From NCBI RefSeq assembly GCF_001270065.2, contig NZ_LFYT02000005.1, forward strand, positions 186,001 to 250,000: DNA of 64,000 bases, written 5' to 3'. The notes under the pieces are model-generated. The model made no database searches. It was not told the origin of the DNA and was given only the letters and a program-made list of their open reading frames with translations. Source of the DNA: Limnohabitans planktonicus II-D5. GTDB taxonomy: Bacteria > Pseudomonadota > Gammaproteobacteria > Burkholderiales > Burkholderiaceae_C. The position numbers and the translations under genes were made by a program. Below are positions 16,855 through 24,444 of the stretch, one piece after another (the stretch's first letter is position 1; every line of letters starts with the position of its first letter).

Positions 16855-18429
16855 TCAGTTCTTCTTGATGTTCCAGTACACCTGCGCACCGCCGGGCACC
16901 AGGCCCGTGACGTTCTTGCGCAAAGCCGCAGGGTTGAAGTACTGGCCCAACGGCACATGCGAAGCGGTCTCCATGGCGCGCAGCTGAATCTGCTCGGCAA
17001 TCTGCTTCTTCTGCGCATCGTTGGTGGCCTGCGCAAACTTGACTTTCAGGTCTTCGATCTGCTTGTCGTCTTGCCAGCCGAACCAGCCTTTGTCACCCGC
17101 AGCATTCATCATGGCCATGGTCAGCGGGTTCAGGATGTCACCCGCCGTCCAAGCGGTCATGAAGGCGTTCCAGCCGCCCTGTGCCGGTGCGTCTTTCTTG
17201 GCACGGCGTGCCACCAAAGTGGCCCAGTCCATTTGCTGCATGTCCACTTTGAAGCCAGCGGCTTCGAGCTGCTGCTTGGCCACCAAGGGGAGTTTGGCAA
17301 TCGAGGCCAGATCGGTCGGACGCATCAACAAAACAGGCGTGCCGTCATAGCCAGCCTCTTTGAGCATTTCTGCTGCTTTCTTGGGGTCGGCCATGCCGGT
17401 GTAGATGCCCGTCTTTTCGCTCGAGAAAGGTGTTCCGCAAGGGTACATGCTCTTGCAGAACGTGAACATGCCGGGGGCACCCACCTGGGTCTTCAGGTGA
17501 GCTTCCTGGCCCAGCGCCACCATGGCGGCCTGGCGGATCTTGACGTTGTTGAACGGTGCATGCAGGTGGTTGAATCGCAAGATGAACTGCAATCCAGCAG
17601 GTTGCGCATCCACCAAATGGATGTCTTTTTGCGCCTTGAGCGATGCATATTGCTCAAAGGTGGGCTGCTCGACGATGTCGACCTCACCGGCCACCAGCGC
17701 ATTGAACTGGGTTTGCGGGTCGCGGATGATGACCCACTCCACGCGGTCCACATTCACCTGCTTGCCGCCGGTGGTCCCATCGGGCGCTTCAGCGCGGGGC
17801 TTGTATTTGTCGTTCTTGGTGTAGACCAGTCGCTCACCTGGCTTGTACTCGGCGGGCACGAACTTGTAAGGACCGGAACCCACGTGTTCCTTGATCTGCT
17901 CGGTGCCGGGTGTGGCCGCGATGCGTGCGGGCATGATGAACAGCACGTTGGACGAAGGCTTGCCCAGCGCTTCAAGCATCACGCCAAAAGGCTTGTTCAA
18001 CTTGATCACAAAGGTCTTGGCATCGGGCGTGGCGTAGCTCTCAACGCTCTTGGCCAGCACGCCGCCAAAGCTGTCGCGGCTGGTCCAGCGCTTGATGGAC
18101 GCCACCACGTCTTCGCTGTTGACAGCTTTGCCATCGTGAAACTCCAGCCCGTCCCGCAGCGTGAACGTCCAGGTCAGGTTGTCTTTGCTCACGTTCCACT
18201 TGTCCACCATCTGGGGCTTGACCTTGCCGGCCAGATCGGTGCCGAACAAAGTGTCATAAATCATGTAGCCGTGGTTACGCGTCACGAAGGCCGTGGTCCA
18301 GACCGGATCGAGAATGGTGATGTTGGCATGGGGCACCAACTTGAGGGTTTTGCCTTGGGCCTGAACGGCCATGGGTGCACACATCGCCGCAGCCAAAGCC
18401 GCAACAGCAAAAAGAGAACGACGCTTCAT
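16855..18429 (-). CDS. ABC transporter substrate-binding protein (SBP family 5)
   Basis: 524 residues with a Sec signal peptide (MKRRSLFAVAALAAAMCAPM, cleaved near VQA-QGK). The mature part matches the peptide/dipeptide binding fold (family 5): NLTWTFTLRDGLEFHDGKAV, VGSGPYKFVPAEYKPGERLV and LRFNHLHAPFNNVKIRQAAM are typical blocks. It captures the solute in the periplasm for the DppBC-type permeases. Being first in the operon, it likely has the promoter in the 60-base gap to the divergent amidase gene. Confidence 0.94.
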   Translation of the reverse strand: MKRRSLFAVAALAAAMCAPMAVQAQGKTLKLVPHANITILDPVWTTAFVTRNHGYMIYDTLFGTDLAGKVKPQMVDKWNVSKDNLTWTFTLRDGLEFHDGKAVNSEDVVASIKRWTSRDSFGGVLAKSVESYATPDAKTFVIKLNKPFGVMLEALGKPSSNVLFIMPARIAATPGTEQIKEHVGSGPYKFVPAEYKPGERLVYTKNDKYKPRAEAPDGTTGGKQVNVDRVEWVIIRDPQTQFNALVAGEVDIVEQPTFEQYASLKAQKDIHLVDAQPAGLQFILRFNHLHAPFNNVKIRQAAMVALGQEAHLKTQVGAPGMFTFCKSMYPCGTPFSSEKTGIYTGMADPKKAAEMLKEAGYDGTPVLLMRPTDLASIAKLPLVAKQQLEAAGFKVDMQQMDWATLVARRAKKDAPAQGGWNAFMTAWTAGDILNPLTMAMMNAAGDKGWFGWQDDKQIEDLKVKFAQATNDAQKKQIAEQIQLRAMETASHVPLGQYFNPAALRKNVTGLVPGGAQVYWNIKKN

Positions 18430-18456
18430 GAATCACTCCAGTCAATAGGGGGACAA

Positions 18457-18468
18457 GTCAAACTTGAC
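18457..18468. promoter_or_regulatory. Small dyad in divergent promoter region
   Basis: GTCAA and TTGAC form an inverted repeat with a 2-base centre, midway in the 60-base gap between the divergent binding-protein and amidase genes. It could serve a regulator controlling both directions, or overlap a -35 element. Weak evidence. Confidence 0.25.
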
Positions 18469-18489
18469 CAAAACACTATAAATGCAAAC

Positions 18490-19938
18490 ATGCAAATCAC
18501 TTATCCGGACATTACCCAATGCAGCGCACTCGATTTGTCGCGTGCGATACACACCCAGCAAGTTTCATGCCGAGAAGTCATGCAGGCGACACTGGCGCAA
18601 GTCGACCGACTCAACCCGCTGAGCAACGCCATCGTCAGCCGTGTCGAGCCGGACTTGTTGATGTCACAAGCCGCCGAGCGCGACGCCCAACTGGCCAGGG
18701 GCCAATCCCTGGGCTGGATGCATGGGCTGCCCCAAGCCATCAAGGACTTGGCCAATGTGCAAGGCTTGCGCACCAGCCTGGGCAGCCCCTTGATGAAGGA
18801 CTTTGTGGCCGCTGAAGACGGCTTGATGGCCCAGCGCATGAAAGCCGCAGGCGCCATCGTTATCGGCAAAACCAACACCCCCGAATTCGGTCTGGGCTCA
18901 CACACCTTCAACGAGGTGTTTGGGGCCACACGCAACGCCTGGAACCCCAGCAAATCCGCTGGCGGCAGCAGTGGCGGAGCCGCCGTGGCGCTGGCCCAAC
19001 GCATGCTGTGCGTGGCCGATGGCTCGGACTTCATGGGCAGCTTGCGCAACCCCGCAGGCTGGAACCATGTGTTTGGCCTGCGCCCCTCGCAAGGCCTTGT
19101 GCCCATGTGGCCCGCGCAAGACGTGTTCATTGCGCAGCTGGGCACCGAAGGCCCCATGGCCCGGCATGTGCGCGATCTGGCCATGTTGCTGTCGGTGCAG
19201 GCGGGCAAGCATGCAGCCAGCCCCTTGAGTCTGAGCCAGGACCCCGCCGTGTTTGCGGGCAGCCTGGACAGCGATCCCAAGGGCACGCGCATCGGTTGGC
19301 TCGGTGACCTGCAAGGCTATTTACCCATGGAAAGCGGCATTCTGGACATTTGCCAGTCGGCCCTGGGCAGCCTGTCTGATATGGGCTGTCAAGTGGACGA
19401 GGCCGTGCTGGGCATGCCACCCGAGCAGGTCTGGCAAGCCTGGCTGGTCTGGCGCCAAGCCCTGGTCGGGCCGCGTGTGGCACCTTTTTTGGTGAACGCG
19501 GCCAACCGCGAAAAAATCAAACCCGAAGCGCTGTGGGAACACGACCAATCGCTTTCCTTGACCGGCGCGCAGCTGATGTCGGCCAGCGCCACACGCACAC
19601 GGTTTTTCCAGAGCATGCTGCAGTTGTTTGAACGCTTTGATGTACTGGCCATTCCGGTGGCGCAAACCTGGCCGTTTGATGTGACGATGCGCTGGCCGCA
19701 AAGTGTGGCGGGCCGGACCATGGACACCTACCACCGCTGGATGGAAGTGGTGATTTACGCCACCTTTGCGGGCCTGCCCGCCATCAGCGTGCCCGCAGGC
19801 TTTGGCCCCGATGGCCTGCCCATGGGCCTGTCACTGATTGGCAAACCCCAAGGCGACCTGGACTTGCTCAAACTGGCCCACGCCTACGAAATGGCCAACC
19901 AGGCCATGATCGCCCAAAAGCCCCCCGGCGTTTTGTAG
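18490..19938 (+). CDS. Amidase-signature family hydrolase (second copy)
   Basis: 482 residues from the ATG at 18490. The reading frame is open much further upstream, but that part is antisense to the binding-protein gene. Triad regions are present: lysine in GLPQAIKDLANV, the KSAGGSSGGAAVALA loop, and the nucleophile serine in DFMGSLRNPAGW. The last differs from the usual GGS-[IV]-R-x-P and suggests a distinct substrate. It is divergent from the uptake operon. Its stop codon TAG (19936-19938) lies inside the GTAG of the first REP-like element of array 2. Confidence 0.9.
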   Translation: MQITYPDITQCSALDLSRAIHTQQVSCREVMQATLAQVDRLNPLSNAIVSRVEPDLLMSQAAERDAQLARGQSLGWMHGLPQAIKDLANVQGLRTSLGSPLMKDFVAAEDGLMAQRMKAAGAIVIGKTNTPEFGLGSHTFNEVFGATRNAWNPSKSAGGSSGGAAVALAQRMLCVADGSDFMGSLRNPAGWNHVFGLRPSQGLVPMWPAQDVFIAQLGTEGPMARHVRDLAMLLSVQAGKHAASPLSLSQDPAVFAGSLDSDPKGTRIGWLGDLQGYLPMESGILDICQSALGSLSDMGCQVDEAVLGMPPEQVWQAWLVWRQALVGPRVAPFLVNAANREKIKPEALWEHDQSLSLTGAQLMSASATRTRFFQSMLQLFERFDVLAIPVAQTWPFDVTMRWPQSVAGRTMDTYHRWMEVVIYATFAGLPAISVPAGFGPDGLPMGLSLIGKPQGDLDLLKLAHAYEMANQAMIAQKPPGVL

Positions 19939-21199
19939 GTCGGCGGTCCAAGACCACGACGGAATCCACCCCGTAGGTCGGTGGTCGAAGACCTCGACAA
20001 ATGCCTGATCCAAGCGCTGCGCCTGTATGGGCTTGGGTGGTCAACCGGGTCAACGTCGGACTCTGCGAGTGCCGACCTACGATGTCTTCTACACGTCAGG
20101 CATCCGCGAACGGAATCCACCCCGTAGGTCGGTGGTCGAAGACCCCGACAAATGCCTGATCCAAGCCTGTGCCTGCATGGGCTTGGGGGTCAATCGGATC
20201 AACGTCGGACTCTGCGAGTGCCGACCTACGATGTCTTCCTCATATCAGGCATGCGCGAACGGAATCCACCCCGTAGGTCGGCGGTCGAAGACCCCGACAA
20301 ATGTCTGATCCAAGCGCTGTGCCTGCATGGGCTTGGGGGGTCAATCGGATCAACGTCGGACTCTGCGAGTGCTGACCTACGATGTCCTCTACACGTCAGG
20401 CATCCGCGAACGGAATCCACCCCGTAGGTCGGCGGTCGAAGACCCCGACAAATGCCTGATCTAAGCGCTGTGCCTGCATGGGCTTGGGGGTCAATCGAAT
20501 AAACGTCGGACTCTGCGAGTGCCGACCTACGGTGTCTTCTAAAGGTCAGGCATCCGCGAACAGAATCCACCCCGTAGGTCGGCGGTCGAAGACCCCGACG
20601 AATGTCTGATCCAAGCGCTGCGCCTGCATGGGCTTGGGGGTCAATCGGATCAACGTCGGACTCTGCGAGTGCCGACCTACGATGTCTTCCTCATATCAGG
20701 CATGCGCGAACGGAATCGACTTCGTAGGTCGGCGGCCCAAGACCCCGACAAATGCCTGATCCAAGCGCTGTGCCTGCATGGGCTTGGGGGTCAATCGAAT
20801 AAACGTCGGACTCTGCGAGTGCCGACCTACGGTGTTTTCGGCACTTCAGGCATCCGCGAACGGAATCGACTTCGTAGGTCGGCGGCCCAAGACCCCGACA
20901 AATGTCTGATCCAAGCGCTGTGCCTGCATGGGCTTGGGGGTCAATCGAATAAACGTCGGACTCTGCGAGTGCCGACCTACGGTGTTTTCGGCACGTCAGG
21001 CATCCGCGAACAGAATCCACCACGTAGGTCGGCGGTCGAAGACCCCGACAAATGTCTGATCCAAGCGCCGCGCCTGCATGGGCTTGGGGGTCAATCGGGT
21101 CAACGTCGGACTCTGCGAGTGCCGACCTACGATGTTTTCGGCACGCCTGGCATCCGCGAACAGAATCCACCCCGTAGGTCGGCGGTCGAAGACCCCGAC
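19935..21199. repeat. REP/BIME tandem array 2, period 150 bp
   Basis: Eight class A hairpins (20055, 20204, then every 150 bases to 21105) alternate with nine class B copies (19973 to 21174), plus one degenerate B at 19935-19960. The facing A-B spacer is about 43 bases and the other about 55; both are almost invariant within the array. Two B copies (about 20724 and 20874) have GGCC in place of GGTC in one arm, which keeps pairing through a G-T wobble. The array fills the gap between two convergent genes. Because 150 is a multiple of three, long frames stay open through it on both strands, but they are not genes. Confidence 0.92.
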
Positions 21200-21238
21200 G
21201 TGGAGCCTGCGCCGAAGCCAACAGGAAGACGCAGGCCC

Positions 21239-22561
21239 TCAGGCCGCCACGCTGCGCGACCAGCCGGTCAAGTCCAGCGAGGCCAGCGCCATGATCTTGG
21301 CCGAATCCACCAGTTCCTGAATGCCCACGTATTCATCGGGCTGGTGCGCCAAATCCAGGATGCCGGGGCCATAGGCGATGCAGTCCTTCAATTGCCCTGA
21401 ACGCACGATGTGCTTTTGGTCATAGGTGCCGGGGCTGGCGATGTAACTGGGCTCTCGACCCAGCACGCGGGCAATGGCGCGGGCTGTAGCGTCCACCACC
21501 GGCGCGTCTTTGGGCGTGGCGGTCGGCACAAAACTCATGATGTCGCGGATGCCGTAGTCAAAACCTGGCCGGGTGCGTTTGAGTTCATCGAGCATGTCGA
21601 TGATTTCTTTCTTGACGGCTTCGAGGTTTTCCTCGGCAATGAAGCGCCGGTCGAGCACCGTGCGGCAGCTGTGCGCCACCACCGGCGCGGGCGTTTGCGC
21701 CGTGGGCCAGCCGCGCTCGTCGTTGGCATAGTGCTGCTCCACCTGCCCGCCGTGGATGCTGTTGATGTTCAGCGTGCTCACCCGCGCGCCCGGCGGCTCC
21801 ACCGGCTCGGCAGTGCTGCGCCCTTGCAGGCGGGGCTGCAATTGCGTCTCCAGCAAATGAATAAAGGCGCTCATGTGGTTGATGGCGCTGTCGCCCAGAA
21901 AGGGCATGGAGCCATGCGCAATGCGGCCCCAGGTTTCGACCTCGCCCCACCACACCCCCCGGTGCCCCAGGCAGATGCGGTCCACGCCCAGCGGTTCGGG
22001 AATGATTACATGGTGCACACGCGGCTTGCTGAAATAACCGCGTTCGGCCAGATAGCCCACACCCGCAAAGCCGCCGGATTCTTCGTCCACCGTGCCGCTG
22101 ATTTCCAAAGCGCCTGGTATCGGCAAACCCGACTCGATCAGGGCTTCGCAGGCGATGATGCTGGACGCCAGGCCACCCTTCATGTCGCAGGTGCCACGGC
22201 CATACACGCGGCCGTTGGCCACCTGACCGCCAAAGGGCTCATAGGTCCAGCCGGAACCGGCTTCGACCACGTCGATGTGGCTGTTGAAGTGCACGCACTC
22301 GCCAGGGGCCCCGCCCTGCCAACGCGCCACCACATTGGTGCGCGGGTGGCTGTCGCTGTCGCCAGGGGCACCCAGGGCGCGCACATATTCGACCGCAAAA
22401 CCTTTTTTAGCCAGCCGCTCGCCAATGAAATGGGCGCAGGCCTCGTAGGCGTCACCGGGTGGGTTGACGGTAGGAATGCGCACCAGATCCTGGGTAAGCG
22501 CTGTGACTTCGTCGCGCTTGGCGTCGATGCGGGCAAGGAGGTGTTCAACGGCTGATTTCAT
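21239..22561 (-). CDS. M20-family deacylase (ArgE/DapE type)
   Basis: 440 residues. The M20 metal-binding blocks are visible: HFNSHIDVVEAG (H-x-D), YGRGTCDMKGGLA with the bridging aspartate, SGTVDEESGG with the catalytic Glu-Glu pair, and EPLGVDRICLGHRG. The family includes acetylornithine deacetylase and succinyl-diaminopimelate desuccinylase. Several blocks differ from true ArgE, so an N-acyl amino acid or amide deacylase is a safer call. Its position beyond the amidase and M81 cluster suggests it could act on the same class of imported amides. Confidence 0.88.
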   Translation of the reverse strand: MKSAVEHLLARIDAKRDEVTALTQDLVRIPTVNPPGDAYEACAHFIGERLAKKGFAVEYVRALGAPGDSDSHPRTNVVARWQGGAPGECVHFNSHIDVVEAGSGWTYEPFGGQVANGRVYGRGTCDMKGGLASSIIACEALIESGLPIPGALEISGTVDEESGGFAGVGYLAERGYFSKPRVHHVIIPEPLGVDRICLGHRGVWWGEVETWGRIAHGSMPFLGDSAINHMSAFIHLLETQLQPRLQGRSTAEPVEPPGARVSTLNINSIHGGQVEQHYANDERGWPTAQTPAPVVAHSCRTVLDRRFIAEENLEAVKKEIIDMLDELKRTRPGFDYGIRDIMSFVPTATPKDAPVVDATARAIARVLGREPSYIASPGTYDQKHIVRSGQLKDCIAYGPGILDLAHQPDEYVGIQELVDSAKIMALASLDLTGWSRSVAA

Positions 22562-22680
22562 CGGGGCAGTTTATCGCCCGCCCCCAGCGTGCATCAGTCA
22601 CACAGGGCTCAGGTTTTGTCCCCGTGACGCGGTTTACCCGGCATGGCTCCTGTTGATCCGGCCCTGTGAAGTCATCAAGT

Positions 22681-22705
22681 GTCGGGGCTGAAGCCACCGA
22701 CCTGC
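22681..22705. repeat. Isolated degenerate REP hairpin
   Basis: GTCGG, GGCT, a GA loop, AGCC, one unpaired base and CCGAC followed by CTGC. The layout is that of the REP family, with a different inner arm pair and a GCAG in place of GTAG. It lies between the M20 gene and the persulfide dioxygenase gene. Confidence 0.45.
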
Positions 22706-22755
22706 GGGTGACTTGGCGCAACCGTTTCAGACTTCAGCGCGCCGGATCAACAGGC

Positions 22756-23880
22756 TCAAGCCTGCCGCCAGGGCAGGCCGTGAAAGCGCCAGCCGCCGCT
22801 GGTGCCACGGTGGGCGTGGCTGTCTGGATCGCCCTCGAAGCCTTCCAGGATGTTGTAGGCTTGCAAGCCCAGTTCGGTGGCACGTTGCGCCGCTGCAATT
22901 GACCGCACACCGCTGCGGCACAGCAGCACCAGCTTTTTGCCGCCTGCCCCCAGAGCCTGAATGCCCGCATCGAACTCGGGGTTCATCGCCATGCCGGGCC
23001 ACTGCTTCCAGGCCAGGGCATGGGCTTCGGGCACAAAGCCTACCCAGGCGCGTTCGGCATCGGTGCGCACATCGACCAGCGCAGCTTGCCCCGATTGCAC
23101 CCAGGCCCAAGCCAGCTGAGGACTCACATCACCCGCATAGCCGGACACCGGCCGCACGGCCAGCAAGGCATCACCACCCGCATCGTGGCGCAGGCCCGAC
23201 GTCAAGTTGGCGGGCACGGCTTCATCCATGCGCTTCGGTCTGGGCAGATTCAAGTTGTTCATGGTCTCGACAAATTGCGCCTGTGTCTTGCCCGCCACAC
23301 GGGCGTTGTGCAGCATCTCATGCCCAATGCTGGAGTGCGTGCGGCCCTGGTAGTCGTGGCCGGGCCAGACGGTGGTCTGTGCAGGCAGTTTGAACAGCAC
23401 ATTCGTCAAACTGTTGTACATCGCCTCGGGACTGCCCGACTGAAAATCGGTGCGGCCGCAGCCATTGATCAGCAAGGTGTCGCCCGTGAAGACGTGGTGA
23501 GACGGGCCAAACACCCCATAAAAACACATGCTGCCCGCTGTGTGCCCGGGGGTCAGCAGCGCCTTGACGCTGTGCGCGCCAAACGCGAGCACCTGGCCGT
23601 CTTCGAGTTGCACCGTGGCCGTGCCAATGTGACATCCGGCAGGTGCCGCCGTCTGGGCTCCGGTCAGTTCGGCCAAGCGACCGGCGCTGGTCACATGGTC
23701 GGCGTGCACATGGGTTTCAACCGACCAGCGCAGCGTCAGGCCGTGCTCTTTCAGCACGGCCAGATCGCGCTGCAACTGATCATCCACGGGGTCAATGATC
23801 AAGGCCTCACGGCTCAGGTCATCGAACAGGATGTAGGTGTAAGTGCTGGATGCCGGATCAAACAATTGGATCGGGTTCAT
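22756..23880 (-). CDS. Persulfide dioxygenase-rhodanese fusion
   Basis: 374 residues. Residues 1 to about 240 form a metallo-beta-lactamase-fold ETHE1-like dioxygenase: THVHADHVTSAG (HxHxDH), LLTPGHTAGSM, FTGDTLLINGCGRTDFQ and VWPGHDYQG. The C-terminal 100 residues are a rhodanese with the active cysteine in LLCRSGVRS. The enzyme oxidises glutathione persulfide to sulfite with molecular oxygen, and the rhodanese moves sulfane sulfur, detoxifying sulfide. The neighbouring CsoR-family gene, 12 bases upstream on the same strand, fits a persulfide-sensing operon. Confidence 0.93.
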   Translation of the reverse strand: MNPIQLFDPASSTYTYILFDDLSREALIIDPVDDQLQRDLAVLKEHGLTLRWSVETHVHADHVTSAGRLAELTGAQTAAPAGCHIGTATVQLEDGQVLAFGAHSVKALLTPGHTAGSMCFYGVFGPSHHVFTGDTLLINGCGRTDFQSGSPEAMYNSLTNVLFKLPAQTTVWPGHDYQGRTHSSIGHEMLHNARVAGKTQAQFVETMNNLNLPRPKRMDEAVPANLTSGLRHDAGGDALLAVRPVSGYAGDVSPQLAWAWVQSGQAALVDVRTDAERAWVGFVPEAHALAWKQWPGMAMNPEFDAGIQALGAGGKKLVLLCRSGVRSIAAAQRATELGLQAYNILEGFEGDPDSHAHRGTSGGWRFHGLPWRQA

Positions 23881-23892
23881 GACATAGCTTCC

Positions 23893-24138
23893 TCAGGCAA
23901 ATTTGGTCAACATCTCGGCCACCTGATGGGGGGATTGGTCGCCTTGCTCAATCATGCAGCCCACCATGGCAAAAAAGGACTTGTCCAGCGCCTTGCGTGA
24001 GGCGGCCATTTGCTGGGCCACTTTTTCGCAGTCGGCATCCGACTCGATCAGGCGCTGCAAGCCGCGCAACTGCCCTTCAATGCGTGCCAAACGGGCGCAC
24101 AGGGCTTTTTTCTTTTCAGGATCAACGATTCGGCTCAT
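23893..24138 (-). CDS. CsoR/CstR-family repressor, probably persulfide-sensing
   Basis: 81 residues, all-helical DUF156 fold: ARLARIEGQLRGLQRLIESD, then CEKVAQQMAASRKALDK. It has cysteines at 14, 37 and 61. The copper-type Cys-His-Cys and formaldehyde-type Cys-His patterns need a histidine in helix 2, and none is at that place (MVGCMIEQG). A Cys37/Cys61 pair without the histidine, together with the downstream persulfide dioxygenase, points to a CstR-like sensor of reactive sulfur. The functional subclass is inferred. It is first in the two-gene operon and probably represses it. Confidence 0.85.
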   Translation of the reverse strand: MSRIVDPEKKKALCARLARIEGQLRGLQRLIESDADCEKVAQQMAASRKALDKSFFAMVGCMIEQGDQSPHQVAEMLTKFA

Positions 24139-24161
24139 GGAAATCTCCAGCGCTTACAGGC

Positions 24162-24178
24162 ATTACGGGTGGCAGTAT
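24162..24178. promoter_or_regulatory. Possible CstR/CsoR operator
   Basis: On the minus strand ATAC and GTAAT flank a GC-rich centre (TGCCACCC), 24 bases upstream of the repressor start. Operators of this family are typically a GC tract between TAC/GTA-like ends. The match is imperfect. Confidence 0.3.
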
Positions 24179-24398
24179 GCATGTATCGGGCAATGATAAC
24201 TTTTTGCGCCCAGCTGGCGATTCGCTGGGGCTGGTGGTCTGCGGGGTGATCGCTTGCAGGCAAGCGCCTACAAAATACCCTGCCTGCCCTTGGCGGTGCA
24301 ATTTCATGCCAAGCCACCCAGGAGCACTGGACTTTGCCAGCACAAACCCAGACCGTCAGTGACAGGCAAGCCATCAGCGGCTAAGATGCGCGTTTTGG

Positions 24399-24420
24399 TT
24401 GACGTTAACGTAAACGTCAA
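24399..24420. promoter_or_regulatory. Palindromic operator upstream of icmF
   Basis: TTGACGTT and AACGTCAA form perfect 8-base arms across 6 bases, and ACGTTAACGT inside it is itself a perfect palindrome. It ends 24 bases before the icmF start. Dyads of this ACGT-centred type resemble sites of MerR-family LiuR regulators of branched-chain acyl-CoA breakdown, from memory. No such regulator gene is adjacent. Confidence 0.5.
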
Positions 24421-24444
24421 TCAGCCAGCCCATGGAGACACCGA

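Noticed and set aside
16756..18489. Upstream extension of the second amidase frame (about 578 codons)
   Set aside because: It is antisense to the substrate-binding-protein gene; amidase similarity starts at 18490.
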